A stretch of DNA of 64,000 nt from Streptomyces caatingaensis (GTDB taxonomy: Bacteria; Actinomycetota; Actinomycetes; Streptomycetales; Streptomycetaceae): positions 248,001 to 312,000 of the forward strand of contig NZ_LFXA01000018.1 of the NCBI RefSeq assembly GCF_001187435.1, written 5' to 3'. The notes beneath the pieces were generated by a model, which made no database searches, was not told the origin of the DNA, and was given only the letters and a program-made list of their open reading frames with translations. The translations under genes and the position numbers were made by a program. Shown here in pieces: positions 9,125 to 19,585 of the stretch; position 1 is the stretch's first letter; each line of letters opens with the position of its first letter.

Positions 9125-9487
9125 GCTCCTGTTTCCCCCATCGGCGAGCCGGTTCCGGGCCCGGTCGCAAAGGTCTGATCCGGCCAGATCCCTCCGGCCG
9201 GACAATATCCCGGCCAAGTGTGCCGCAGGCCGGGGGCACGTCAAGCCACGTGCCCGTTCCGTGACCGGATGCGCGACAAGCCGTCACGGAATTTGCCTTG
9301 CGCGGCCCGCTGCGGGTTTGATTGCCCGTCCATCCCCGACCGGTGCGCATCCCGGAACCTGTAGCGTGCCTAGCGGAAGAACTGCATTGCTTCGTATCGC
9401 CCCGAGGTACTGCCCCGGGGCGCTGCGTGAGCACTGCCCCAAGGTTCAGGCCCCCACGCGAGCGGCCAGACACGACGGCGAGGACTG
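9125..9487. promoter_or_regulatory. divergent promoter region between two kinase genes
   Basis: 363 nt with no convincing gene. It must contain both promoters. A small inverted repeat, CGCCCCG at 9398-9404 with CGGGGCG at 9416-9422, lies in the leader of the rightward kinase, and GAGGACTG just before 9488 is a good ribosome site. No clear -35/-10 pair was identified. Confidence 0.45.
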
Positions 9488-11224
<1,737 letters not shown>

Positions 11225-11241
11225 CCCCCGGGGGGCCGCCG

Positions 11242-12354
11242 CTAGTCGGTGAACGCGTCGTGCACGTCCTCGTACGCGCGCGTCCACCACACGGCCAGCG
11301 CCGCCGACGCCGGGAAACCGGGGTCGGCGCGGTGGTCGCCGAGCTGGTAGCGCCAGCGCAGCATCCAGAAGTCGTTGAGCCGCTCCCACCACACCCGGTG
11401 CACCGCCGCGGCGAGTTCGGCCGGGCCGGCGCCCGTGCTGCGCCGGTAGGCCCGCGCGTAGGGCCGTATCTTCGTGAAGTCGAGGGTGCCGTCGGGCCGC
11501 AGGAAGAAGATCACGGCCGCGCGGACGGCCTCCTCGGCGCGCGGGCGGACGGCCAGCCGGTCCCAGTCGACGATCGCGGCCGGTTCGGCGCCCCGGTAGA
11601 GCAGGTTGAGCGGGTGGAAGTCGCCGTGCACCCAGCCCCGGGCGGGGATGGCGGCGGCCGGCGGGCGGCGGTGGGCGTGCTGCTCCAGCAGGGCGCGGCG
11701 CTCGACGAGGCGGTGCTCGGCCAGCTCGTCGAAGGCGTCGCGGGGCCGGCGGCGCACCAGGACCAGGAGCTCCTCGATGAGCGCGTAGGTCTCCTCGGGG
11801 TCGGCCGCGGCGCCGGGGGCCGGGCAGCGGCCCGAGGGGGTCAGCGGGGGTCCTCCCGGCCCGTCCCCCGGCCCGTCCCCCGGCCCGTCCCCGGCGGACT
11901 CGCCCGCGACGCCCTCCATCACCGTCTCCAGGCTGACGTGCACCCGCCCCAGCAGCGCGCCCAGCCGCCGGGACTGGGCCTCGGTGAGCCCGCCGCCGTC
12001 GCGGTGGTGGCCCTCCACCCAGGGGTGGAGGGCGTAGCAGCGGCCGCCGAGGACGGCGACGGTGGAGCCCTCGTCGTCGGCGACCGGCGGGGCGACCGGC
12101 AGCCCCAGCGCGCCCAGCCGGAGCGTGGCGGCGTGCTGGCGGGCGATGGCGTCCGGGTCGCCGTCGAGGTGGTGCTTGAGGAAGAAGCGGCCGCGGCTGG
12201 TGGAGAGCCGGTAACCCCGGTTCAGCAGGCCCTCGGTGAGCGGTTCGCAGGAGACGGGCTCACCCGCCTGCCGGTAGCGGCGCAGCAGGGTGCGCAGGGT
12301 GCCGTCGGGGGGTGGGGCGTGGGGCGGTGCGTGGTGGACAAGTGAGCGCGGCAC
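11242..12354 (-). CDS. aminoglycoside phosphotransferase-family kinase
   Basis: APH/choline-kinase-fold small-molecule kinase, substrate unknown. Seen: an N-lobe with a FFLKHHLDGD lysine strand, Brenner motif WVHGDFHPLNLLYRG, and metal-binding IVDWDRLAVRP. The 370 residues are normal for the family. A small insert repeats GDGP three times around residues 155-170, from a GC-rich DNA repeat. The gene ends 17 nt from the kinase gene stop, tail to tail. Related proteins are often annotated as homoserine kinase type II or APH; resistance should not be assumed. Confidence 0.78.
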   Translation of the reverse strand: MPRSLVHHAPPHAPPPDGTLRTLLRRYRQAGEPVSCEPLTEGLLNRGYRLSTSRGRFFLKHHLDGDPDAIARQHAATLRLGALGLPVAPPVADDEGSTVAVLGGRCYALHPWVEGHHRDGGGLTEAQSRRLGALLGRVHVSLETVMEGVAGESAGDGPGDGPGDGPGGPPLTPSGRCPAPGAAADPEETYALIEELLVLVRRRPRDAFDELAEHRLVERRALLEQHAHRRPPAAAIPARGWVHGDFHPLNLLYRGAEPAAIVDWDRLAVRPRAEEAVRAAVIFFLRPDGTLDFTKIRPYARAYRRSTGAGPAELAAAVHRVWWERLNDFWMLRWRYQLGDHRADPGFPASAALAVWWTRAYEDVHDAFTD

Positions 12355-12369
12355 GCCCCAAATGTTAGT

Positions 12370-12795
12370 TCACGAAGCGTGCGCGGCGGTCCGCGCGGGT
12401 ACGCCTTCGAGGTGGTGCAGGGTGATGAACTGCGGTTCTATGCACAGGTATTCGGGGATGAAGGGGCTGTCGTCGGCGGTGCGGGGGGCCGGGCCGAAGC
12501 GCGGGAGCTCGGCCGGGCCGGGGGTGAACGTCCGTGCGGTGCCCATGAGTTGGATGTGCCAGACGTTCTCGTCGCCCTCCTCGCGGCCGCCGAAGTTGTC
12601 GGCGTTGTAGGCGACGACGGAGCCGTCGCAGGCGCGTCCGTAGCCGTAGCCGCCGTGCAGCCGGATGAGGATCTTGCCGTCGGAGACGATGTGCCGGGTG
12701 GTGATGACGAAGGGGAGCGCGCGCATGGTCACGGAGAGCCGTCCGTAGGGGGCGCTGTCGAGCAGTTCGAGCGCTCGGTACTCGTCTGAAGGCAT
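12370..12795 (-). CDS. pyridoxamine 5'-phosphate oxidase-fold protein
   Basis: Small flavin- or F420-binding split-barrel protein, 141 residues. Seen: the typical N-terminal pattern EYRALELLDSAPYGRLSV, then PFVITTRHIVSDGKILIRLHGG and a closing WHIQLMGTARTFTP strand, which match actinobacterial PNPOx-like proteins. ATG 12795 fits this alignment; an upstream in-frame start adds residues with no family match. It lies between the APH gene and the response regulator on the same strand, with 15 nt to the former, so it may be co-transcribed. Cofactor and substrate are unknown. Confidence 0.7.
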   Translation of the reverse strand: MPSDEYRALELLDSAPYGRLSVTMRALPFVITTRHIVSDGKILIRLHGGYGYGRACDGSVVAYNADNFGGREEGDENVWHIQLMGTARTFTPGPAELPRFGPAPRTADDSPFIPEYLCIEPQFITLHHLEGVPARTAAHAS

Positions 12796-12892
12796 GCGCT
12801 TACTCTGCACCGTCACCCAGGGTGTCCGTAGAGCCACCCGCCCTGTCGCGGGCGGGACGTTGGTCCCTAAACGGACGGCCCGGCCCGTCCCG

Positions 12893-13570
12893 TCAGCGCT
12901 TCTCGGCCTGGAGCCGGGCCACGTACGCGGCGGCCTGGGAGCGGCGCTCCATGCCGAGCTTGGACAGCAGGCTGGAGACGTAGTTCTTGATGGTCTTCTC
13001 GGCGAGGTGCAGCCGCTCGCCGATCACCCGGTTGGTCAGGCCCTCCCCGATCAGGTCGAGGATGCGGCGCTCCTGGTCGGTGAGGGAGGCGAGCCGGTCG
13101 TCCCCCTTGGGGTCCTTGCCGTCCCGCAGCCGCTCCAGCACCCGGGCCGTCGCGACCGGATCGAGCAGGGATTTCCCGGCGGCGACGTCGCGGACGGCGG
13201 AGAGCAGCTCATTGCCGCGAATCGCCTTCAGCACATATCCCGAGGCCCCGGCCATGATCGCGTCGAAAAGCGCCTCGTCGTCGGCGAACGAGGTGAGCAT
13301 CAGGCATTTGATGCCCTCGTCCTGGGCGCGGATCTCACGGCATACTTCGACTCCACTGCCATCCGGAAGGCGAACGTCCAGAACGGCGACGTCGGGCCGG
13401 GTGGCCGGAATGCGCACCAGTGCGTCGGCCGCGGTACCGGCCTCGCCGACCACCTCGATGTCCTCCTCCACGGAGAGCATCTCGTGGACGCCGCGCCGCA
13501 CCACCTCGTGGTCGTCAAGCAGAAATACCGTGATTTTTCCTTGTTCGCGCACAGTGTCAGTCTCACACAT
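12893..13570 (-). CDS. NarL/FixJ-type response regulator
   Basis: Two-component regulator of 225 residues. The receiver domain begins ITVFLLDDHEVVRRG with the acidic pair, the phosphoacceptor Asp is in VAVLDVRLPDGSG, and TSF and K (VLKAI) complete the site. The C-terminal LuxR helix-turn-helix begins LTDQERRILDLIGEGLTNR and ends TIKNYVSSLLSKLGMERR, close to DevR/DosR type. No histidine kinase is adjacent, so it is an orphan here. It faces away from the dehydrogenase operon, and the 352-nt gap could hold a target for it. Confidence 0.88.
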   Translation of the reverse strand: MCETDTVREQGKITVFLLDDHEVVRRGVHEMLSVEEDIEVVGEAGTAADALVRIPATRPDVAVLDVRLPDGSGVEVCREIRAQDEGIKCLMLTSFADDEALFDAIMAGASGYVLKAIRGNELLSAVRDVAAGKSLLDPVATARVLERLRDGKDPKGDDRLASLTDQERRILDLIGEGLTNRVIGERLHLAEKTIKNYVSSLLSKLGMERRSQAAAYVARLQAEKR

Positions 13571-13922
13571 CGAGTCTTCCCCTGCTCTTGTCCTCCGGGA
13601 TAACGTGCGGTCGTTCCGGCGGTAACTCCGCTCCGGCGGGGGAGGCTCGCAAGGCTCTGACCAGTACCGCTGCGGCCCTTTCTCGATTTACTTGGAAATC
13701 CAAGCAAAATCGCAGGTCAGAGAGGGTTTCGCAGGAATGCCGGGTACTGGGTAACGTGCCTGTTGCAGGCCATTCGCCGGGGCGCCTGTCGCGCCCGGTT
13801 CGGCCTCGGCACACCCACCCCGTGTGCCGTCGGGAAGCGGGCGAGCACCCCCCAGCCCCACGGCGGGGGGACCCCCAACGGCCACCGGCGACCCCGGGGG
13901 CCGGACAGACGGAGGAGCACAC
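13571..13922 (+). promoter_or_regulatory. upstream region of the dehydrogenase operon
   Basis: 352 nt without a gene. It holds the divergent promoters for the response regulator and the E1alpha gene. A short AT-rich patch with a dyad (CTTGGAAATCCAAG, 13691-13704) is a candidate operator. GGAGGAGC at 13911-13918 is a strong ribosome site for GTG 13923. Confidence 0.5.
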
Positions 13923-15074
13923 GTGACCGTGGACAGCACCGCCGCGCGCAAGCCGCGCAGCGGCAAACGCGCAGGCGCGAAGAAGCCGGCCGCCGGGCCG
14001 GACAAGCCGGAGCTCGTACAGCTGCTGACGCCCGAGGGCGAGCGGGTCGAGCACCCCGACTACGCCATCGACGTGACGCCCGAGGAACTGCGCGGCCTGT
14101 ACCGCGACATGGTGCTGACCCGCCGCTTCGACGGCGAGGCCACCACCCTCCAGCGCCAGGGCGAACTGGGCCTGTGGGCCTCCCTGCTGGGCCAGGAGGC
14201 CGCGCAGATCGGCTCCGGCCGCGCCACCCGCGACGACGACTACGTCTTCCCGACCTACCGCGAGCACGGCGTCGCCTGGTGCCGCGGGGTGGACCCGACC
14301 AACCTCCTCGGGATGTTCCGCGGCGTCAACCACGGCGGCTGGGACCCCAACGAGAACAACTTCCACCTCTACACGATCGTCATCGGCTCGCAGGCGCTGC
14401 ACGCCACCGGCTACGCCATGGGCGTCGCCAAGGACGGCGCCGACTCGGCCGTCATCGCCTACTTCGGCGACGGCGCCTCCAGCCAGGGCGACGTCGCGGA
14501 GGCGTTCACCTTCGCCGCGGTCTACAACGCCCCCGTCGTCTTCTTCTGCCAGAACAACCAGTGGGCCATCTCCGAGCCCACCGAGAAGCAGACCCGCGTC
14601 CCGCTCTACCGCCGCGCCGAGGGCTTCGGCTTCCCCGGCGTCCGCGTCGACGGCAACGACGTGCTGGCCTGCCTCGCGGTCACCAAGGCCGCCCTGGAGC
14701 GCGCCCGCACCGGCCAGGGCCCCATGCTCGTCGAGGCGTTCACCTACCGGATGGGCGCCCACACCACCTCCGACGACCCCACCCGCTACCGCCGCGACGA
14801 GGAGCGGGAGTTGTGGGAGGCCAAGGACCCGATCCTGCGCCTGCGCCGCCACCTGGAGCGCGAGGGCCACGCCGGCGAGGAGTTCTTCGCCGCCCTGGAG
14901 GCCGAGAGCGACGCCCTCGCCAAGCGCGTCCGCGACACCGTCCGCACCATGCCGGACCCCGCGGACACGGCGATCTTCGAGCACATCTACGCCGACGGCC
15001 ACGCGCTGGTCGACGAGGAACGCGCGCAATTCGTCGCCTACCAGGCGCAGTTCGCGGACGAGGAGAGCAACTGA
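13923..15074 (+). CDS. 2-oxoacid dehydrogenase E1 alpha subunit
   Basis: Thiamine-diphosphate decarboxylase alpha chain of a pyruvate or branched-chain 2-oxoacid dehydrogenase, 383 residues. Seen: TPP/Mg motif region YFGDGASSQGDVAEAFTFAA (GDG...N-type), QNNQWAISEP and the phosphorylation-loop equivalent RMGAHTTSDDPTRYR. GTG 13923 follows GGAGGAGC; the longer upstream frame lacks family similarity. The N-terminus has a Lys/Ala-rich leader. Its stop overlaps the ATG of the E1 beta gene (TGATG). From memory this is the bkdA2 position of S. coelicolor. Confidence 0.88.
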   Translation: MTVDSTAARKPRSGKRAGAKKPAAGPDKPELVQLLTPEGERVEHPDYAIDVTPEELRGLYRDMVLTRRFDGEATTLQRQGELGLWASLLGQEAAQIGSGRATRDDDYVFPTYREHGVAWCRGVDPTNLLGMFRGVNHGGWDPNENNFHLYTIVIGSQALHATGYAMGVAKDGADSAVIAYFGDGASSQGDVAEAFTFAAVYNAPVVFFCQNNQWAISEPTEKQTRVPLYRRAEGFGFPGVRVDGNDVLACLAVTKAALERARTGQGPMLVEAFTYRMGAHTTSDDPTRYRRDEERELWEAKDPILRLRRHLEREGHAGEEFFAALEAESDALAKRVRDTVRTMPDPADTAIFEHIYADGHALVDEERAQFVAYQAQFADEESN

Positions 15075-16054
15075 TGGCCACCGAGAAGCTCTCGATCGTC
15101 AAGGCGATCAACGCCTCGCTGCGCACGGCGCTGGAGTCCGACCCCAAGGTCCTGGTCATGGGCGAGGACGTCGGCAAGCTCGGCGGCGTCTTCCGCGTCA
15201 CCGACGGTCTGCAGAAGGACTTCGGCGAGGACCGCGTCATCGACACCCCGCTCGCCGAGTCCGGCATCGTCGGCACCGCGATCGGCCTGGCGCTGCGCGG
15301 CTACCGGCCCGTCGTGGAGATCCAGTTCGACGGGTTCGTCTTCCCCGCGTACGACCAGATCGTCACCCAGCTCGCCAAGATGCACGCCCGCGCGCTCGGC
15401 AAGATCAAGCTGCCGGTCGTCATCCGCATCCCGTACGGCGGGGCCATCGGCGCCGTCGAGCACCACAGCGAGTCCCCCGAGGCGCTGTTCGCCCATGTCG
15501 CGGGCCTGAAGATCGTCACGCCGTCGAACGCCTCCGACGCCTACTGGATGCTCCAGCAGGCCATCGAGTGCGACGACCCCGTCATCTTCTTCGAGCCCAA
15601 GCGGCGCTACCACGACCGCTCCGAGGTCGACCGCGAGGCCGTCCCCGGGCCGCTGCACGCCGCCCGCACGGTGCGCGCCGGCAAGGACCTGACGCTGGCC
15701 GCCTACGGGCCCATGGTCAAGACCTGTCTGGAGGCCGCCGCGGCGGCCGCCGAGGAGGGCAAGTCGCTGGAGGTCCTGGACCTCCGGTCCGTCTCGCCGG
15801 TCGACTTCGACGCGATCCAGGCGTCCGTCGAGCGCACCCGCCGGCTCGTCGTGGTCCACGAGGCCCCGGTCTTCTTCGGCTCCGGCGCCGAGATCGCGGC
15901 CCGGATCACCGAGCGCTGCTTCTACCACCTGGAGGCCCCCGTCCTGCGGGTCGGCGGCTACCACGCCCCCTATCCGCCGTCGCGGCTGGAGGACGAGTAC
16001 CTGCCGGGGCTGGACCGGGTACTCGACGCCGTAGACCGCGCGCTTGCGTACTGA
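15074..16054 (+). CDS. 2-oxoacid dehydrogenase E1 beta subunit
   Basis: Beta chain completing the alpha2-beta2 E1 enzyme, 326 residues. Seen: GEDVGKLGGVFRVTDGL, the TPP-contacting DTPLAESGIVGTAIG, EIQFDGFVFPAYDQI, and the C-terminal transketolase domain with VVVHEAPVFFGSGAEIAARI. ATG 15074 overlaps the E1alpha stop, so translation is coupled, fitting equal amounts of the two chains. The E2 gene starts 15 nt after its stop. Confidence 0.9.
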   Translation: MATEKLSIVKAINASLRTALESDPKVLVMGEDVGKLGGVFRVTDGLQKDFGEDRVIDTPLAESGIVGTAIGLALRGYRPVVEIQFDGFVFPAYDQIVTQLAKMHARALGKIKLPVVIRIPYGGAIGAVEHHSESPEALFAHVAGLKIVTPSNASDAYWMLQQAIECDDPVIFFEPKRRYHDRSEVDREAVPGPLHAARTVRAGKDLTLAAYGPMVKTCLEAAAAAAEEGKSLEVLDLRSVSPVDFDAIQASVERTRRLVVVHEAPVFFGSGAEIAARITERCFYHLEAPVLRVGGYHAPYPPSRLEDEYLPGLDRVLDAVDRALAY

Positions 16055-16069
16055 GGGCCGAGGAGAGTC

Positions 16070-17662
16070 GTGACGATGACTGCGAGCACAGCGAGCGACC
16101 AGCGCTTCCGCGAGTTCAAGATGCCCGACGTGGGCGAGGGCCTCACCGAGGCCGAGATCCTCAAGTGGTACGTGGCCGTCGGGGACACCGTCTCCGACGG
16201 GCAGGTGGTCTGCGAGGTCGAGACCGCCAAGGCGGCCGTCGAACTGCCCATTCCCTTCGACGGCGTGGTGCACGAGCTGCGCTTCGAGGAGGGCACGACG
16301 GTCGATGTCGGTACGCCGATCATCTCCGTCGACACGCAGCCCGGGGCGGGGCCGGCCGCGGCTCCCGCCGCCCCGGCTCCGGAGGCGGCTCCGGCCGCTG
16401 CCGAGGAGGAGCCGCAGGGCCGCCAGGCCGTCCTGGTCGGGTACGGCGCCGCGCCGTCCTCCACCAAGCGCCGCCCGCGCAAGACCCCGCCGGAGTCCGC
16501 CCCGAAGGCGGCGTACGCGGCGGCGGTCCAGGCGGAGCTGAACGGGCACGGGGGCGCGGCTCCTGCGGCGGGGGCTGCCGCCGCGGGTGCGGCTGCCCCG
16601 GGTGCGGCCCCTGCAACGGGTGCGGGCACCGTCCCGGGTGCGGGCGCCGCCCCCGGCGCGGGCCAGGCCGCGGCCGGTACCGCTGCCCCTGGGGTGACCC
16701 CTGCCCCAAGCGCCGGCACCACCCCCCGCCCCGACCGCCCCCTCGCCAAGCCCCCCGTGCGCAAGCTGGCCAAGGATCTCGGCGTTGATCTGGCGGGGGT
16801 GACGCCGAGCGGGGCCGGGGGGATCGTGACCCGGGAGGACGTGCACGCGGCCGCGCAGGCGGCGCTCGCCGGGGCGCAGGCCGGGGCGGCTGTCACGGCC
16901 GGGGCACCGGCGGCCGCCGCCGCGCCGGCCGGGGCCGGGGCCGTCGTGGGCGGGGCCCCCGCCCGGGAGACCCGCATCCCGGTCAAGGGCGTCCGCAAGG
17001 CCACCGCGCAGGCCATGGTGGCGAGCGCCTTCACCGCGCCGCACGTCACGGAGTTCATCACCGTCGACGTCACCCGCACGATGAAGCTCGTCCAGAAGCT
17101 GAAGGCCGACCCGGACATGGCCGGGCTGCGCGTCAACCCGCTGCTGATCGTGGCGAAGGCGCTGCTCGTCGCGATCCGGCGGAACCCGGACGTCAACGCG
17201 GCCTGGGACGAGGAGAACCAGGAGATCGTCCGCAAGGACTACGTCAACCTCGGCATCGCCGCCGCGACGCCGCGCGGCCTGATCGTCCCCAACATCAAGG
17301 ACGCCCAGGCGAAGACGCTCCCGGAGCTCTCCAAGGCGCTCTCCGAGCTGGTGAGCACGGCCCGCGAGGGCAGGACGAGCCCGGCGGACATGGCCGGTGG
17401 CACGGTGACGATCACCAACGTCGGCGTCTTCGGCGTGGACACGGGCACGCCCATCCTCAACCCGGGCGAGGCCGCCATCCTGGCCCTCGGCGCGATCAAG
17501 CTCCAGCCCTGGGTGCACAAGGGCGAGGTCAAGCCGCGGCACGTCACGACGCTGGCGCTGTCCTTCGACCACCGCCTGGTGGACGGCGAGCTGGGCTCGA
17601 AGGTGCTGGCCGACGTCGCCGCCGTGCTGGAGCACCCGAAGCGGCTGCTGACCTGGGGCTAG
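16070..17662 (+). CDS. 2-oxoacid dehydrogenase E2 (dihydrolipoamide acyltransferase)
   Basis: Core of the complex, 530 residues. Seen: one lipoyl domain (about 12-85) with the lipoylated Lys in EVETAKAAVELP, a long Ala/Pro/Gly linker, a peripheral-subunit-binding domain (KPPVRKLAKDLGVDL), a second Ala-rich linker, and the acyltransferase domain ending in LSFDHRLVDGELG with catalytic His and Asp. GTG 16070 or ATG 16076 are both possible. An E3 (lipoamide dehydrogenase) gene is not in the operon and must be supplied from elsewhere. Confidence 0.92.
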   Translation: MTMTASTASDQRFREFKMPDVGEGLTEAEILKWYVAVGDTVSDGQVVCEVETAKAAVELPIPFDGVVHELRFEEGTTVDVGTPIISVDTQPGAGPAAAPAAPAPEAAPAAAEEEPQGRQAVLVGYGAAPSSTKRRPRKTPPESAPKAAYAAAVQAELNGHGGAAPAAGAAAAGAAAPGAAPATGAGTVPGAGAAPGAGQAAAGTAAPGVTPAPSAGTTPRPDRPLAKPPVRKLAKDLGVDLAGVTPSGAGGIVTREDVHAAAQAALAGAQAGAAVTAGAPAAAAAPAGAGAVVGGAPARETRIPVKGVRKATAQAMVASAFTAPHVTEFITVDVTRTMKLVQKLKADPDMAGLRVNPLLIVAKALLVAIRRNPDVNAAWDEENQEIVRKDYVNLGIAAATPRGLIVPNIKDAQAKTLPELSKALSELVSTAREGRTSPADMAGGTVTITNVGVFGVDTGTPILNPGEAAILALGAIKLQPWVHKGEVKPRHVTTLALSFDHRLVDGELGSKVLADVAAVLEHPKRLLTWG

Positions 17663-17995
17663 GTCATTCCCGGCCCCGCTCCTTCTCCCCCGGTGGGGGG
17701 TGCCCGGCAGCGGTTCCGGGGCCCAGGGGGCGAAGCCCCCGGCCGCCCCGCGCGCGGCACCCGCGCCCGGGGCGGCACAGGGGCGAAGCCCTCCGGAAAC
17801 CGGGGGCACCCCCTCCGGGGAGAAAGGGCGGGGCGGGGGCACGAAAAGCGCGGAGGGCCCGGAGGGCGCCCGCTCCCCACCCCCCTCCGGTGCGGAGCCC
17901 GGCGCACCCGGGCCCTCCACAGGCGTGAGCGGCCTCGGAGCATCCCCGCCCCGAGGGGCGGAATGGCCCGTGTGGGGCAATTTACTTAGGATTGA
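17663..17995. other. GC-rich intergenic region with hairpin-forming repeats
   Basis: No gene supported. The stretch is built from short inverted motifs such as GGGGGCGAAGCCCCC and GGGGCGAAGCCC, the usual Streptomyces intergenic hairpin type. It separates the E2 gene from the MmyB-type regulator and may terminate the operon. Confidence 0.6.
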
Positions 17996-18014
17996 CCGAC
18001 ACTTGCAGTGTCGG
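17996..18014. promoter_or_regulatory. perfect 8-3-8 palindrome, probable operator
   Basis: CCGACACTTGCAGTGTCGG: two perfect 8-bp arms with a TGC spacer, ending 14 nt before the GTG of the MmyB-type regulator. Position and symmetry fit an autoregulatory site overlapping the promoter (TTGACC lies just upstream at 17993-17998). Confidence 0.7.
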
Positions 18015-18028
18015 AAATGTGAGGCCCC

Positions 18029-18844
18029 GTGGACCTGGACGACGTGCGCGACGGCGAGTCCATCAGCCGTCTGCTCCGGGCCTGGCGGGCCCGCGTCGAC
18101 GCGCGGACCGTCCCCGAACTGCGCTGGACCCAGCCCCGCCCCGGCCGCCGGCTGTCCCAGAAGCACGTCGCCCGGCTGACCGGCGTCAGCGAGGGCTGGT
18201 ACCGCGCGCTGGAGGCCGGCCGCCGGCGCGACTTCTCCGAGGGCTTCCTCCTGCGGGTCGCCGCCGCCCTGCGGCTGAGCGAGGCCGAGACGCTCACCCT
18301 CTTCCTCGCGGTCTGCGGGCGCCGCCCGCCCGAGCCGCGCGCCGCCGCCGGCGAACTCCCGCAGGGCGTAAGGGATCTGCTGGTCCAGCAGACGACGTAC
18401 CCGGCCTACCTCTCCGACATCGCCTGGAACGTCGTCGCCTCCAACCGCCTCATGGGCGAGTGGTTCCCGTGGGTGCTGCGCCCCGGGGCCAACCTCATGC
18501 GCTGGGCGCTGCTCCACCCCGAGGCCCGCGAGCAGATGCTCGACTGGGAGGACAGCTGCGCCCGGACGTACCTGGCGATGCTCCGCGTCGCGGCCAACAG
18601 CAACCCCGGCAACGCCGGACTGCGCGCCCTCGTCCGCGAGGTGCTCGACTCCGACGCCGCCTGCCGGCGCATCTGGGCCGAGGAGCACGACGTCGTCGAA
18701 CACCGCGACGGACACGTCTTCCGGCTGCGCCTGCCGTACCACGACCACGCCGAGATCCGGGTGACCAGCCACGTCCTGCTGCCGATACAACGCCAGGACC
18801 TGCGCTTCGTGTTCATCACCCCGCTGGACGACGAGCGTCCATAG
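18029..18844 (+). CDS. MmyB-like helix-turn-helix transcriptional regulator
   Basis: XRE-type DNA-binding domain (about 35-95, with SQKHVARLTGVSEGWYRALEAGRR) followed by the MmyB-like ligand-binding domain (about 105-265, with YLSDIAWNVVASNRLMGEWFP and the closing RVTSHVLLPIQRQDLRFVF). 271 residues is typical. GTG 18029 has GTGAGG just before it. Family members sense small lipophilic ligands, but none is known here. The perfect palindrome at 17996 suggests self-control. No obvious target gene is adjacent; the GntR-MFS pair lies 75 nt downstream. Confidence 0.8.
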   Translation: MDLDDVRDGESISRLLRAWRARVDARTVPELRWTQPRPGRRLSQKHVARLTGVSEGWYRALEAGRRRDFSEGFLLRVAAALRLSEAETLTLFLAVCGRRPPEPRAAAGELPQGVRDLLVQQTTYPAYLSDIAWNVVASNRLMGEWFPWVLRPGANLMRWALLHPEAREQMLDWEDSCARTYLAMLRVAANSNPGNAGLRALVREVLDSDAACRRIWAEEHDVVEHRDGHVFRLRLPYHDHAEIRVTSHVLLPIQRQDLRFVFITPLDDERP

Positions 18845-18919
18845 CCGGTCCGTACCACCGGCCGTCCGGATCGCGGACACGCCCTCATCAAGCATCTGTC
18901 TTGTATCTATGCTGTGCGC

Positions 18920-19585
18920 ATGCCTTCTTCCCCCGCTTCCGCACAGGTCAGACAGCCCCCCGCCGCCGAGCGCGTCTACGCGCACGTCAAGGACGGGGTC
19001 CTCCACCGGCGTTACGCCGGGGGGACGCTGCTCACCGAGGGCGGGCTGGCCGAGGCCGTCGGGGTGTCGCGCACCCCGGTGCGGGAGGCGCTGCTGCGGC
19101 TGGAGGGTGAGGGACTGCTCAAGCTCTACCCCAAGAAGGGGGCGCTCGTGCTGGCCGTGTCCGCCCAGGAGATCGCGGATGTGGTGGAGACCCGGCTGCT
19201 GGTGGAGAAGCACGCGGCGGCCAAGGCGGTGCCCGCCGCGCCCGCGCTGATCAGCAGGCTGGAGGAGCTCGTCGAGGCCATGCGGCGGCAGGCCGCCGAG
19301 GGCGACCTGGCCGCCGTCTCGGTGAGCGACCGCGCCTTCCACGCCGAGATCGTCCGCAGTGCCGGAAACCAGATCCTCTCCCGCCTCTACGACCAGCTCC
19401 GCGACCGCCAGCTGCGGATGGGGGTGGCGGCCATGCACGCCCACCCCGACCGGATCGCCAAGAACATCGCCGAGCACACCGAGATCCTCGACGCCCTGCG
19501 CTCCGGGGACGCGGCCGCGGCGGTCGCCGTCGTCGACCGCCATGTGAGCTGGGTGCGCGACCTCGCCCAGGGGGACGTCCGATGA
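18920..19585 (+). CDS. GntR-family (FCD) transcriptional regulator
   Basis: 221 residues. Winged helix at the N-terminus (ERVYAHVKDGVLHRRY, then LAEAVGVSRTPVREALLRLEGEG), followed by an all-helical FCD effector domain with metal-binding-type residues (SVSDRAFHAEIVRSAGN, IAEHTEIL). Start is ATG 18920; GTG 18914 is possible. TATGCT at 18908-18913 lies so close to the start that the message may be leaderless, and CTTGTAT nearby resembles a GntR half-site. The stop overlaps the ATG of the MFS gene (ATGA), so the regulator probably controls the transporter. Confidence 0.85.
   Translation: MPSSPASAQVRQPPAAERVYAHVKDGVLHRRYAGGTLLTEGGLAEAVGVSRTPVREALLRLEGEGLLKLYPKKGALVLAVSAQEIADVVETRLLVEKHAAAKAVPAAPALISRLEELVEAMRRQAAEGDLAAVSVSDRAFHAEIVRSAGNQILSRLYDQLRDRQLRMGVAAMHAHPDRIAKNIAEHTEILDALRSGDAAAAVAVVDRHVSWVRDLAQGDVR

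Noticed and set aside
11242-12354. Aminoglycoside resistance gene
   Set aside because: The APH fold alone is widespread in Streptomyces metabolism; no resistance-specific signature or cluster context is visible.
13763-16054. A single 763-residue plus-strand frame covering the E1alpha and E1beta region
   Set aside because: Only the last 326 residues (from ATG 15074) are real E1beta; the first part is out of phase with E1alpha.
15038-19543. 1,501-codon minus-strand frame across the dehydrogenase operon
   Set aside because: It lies opposite well-supported E1beta, E2, MmyB and GntR genes; its product has no recognisable motif.
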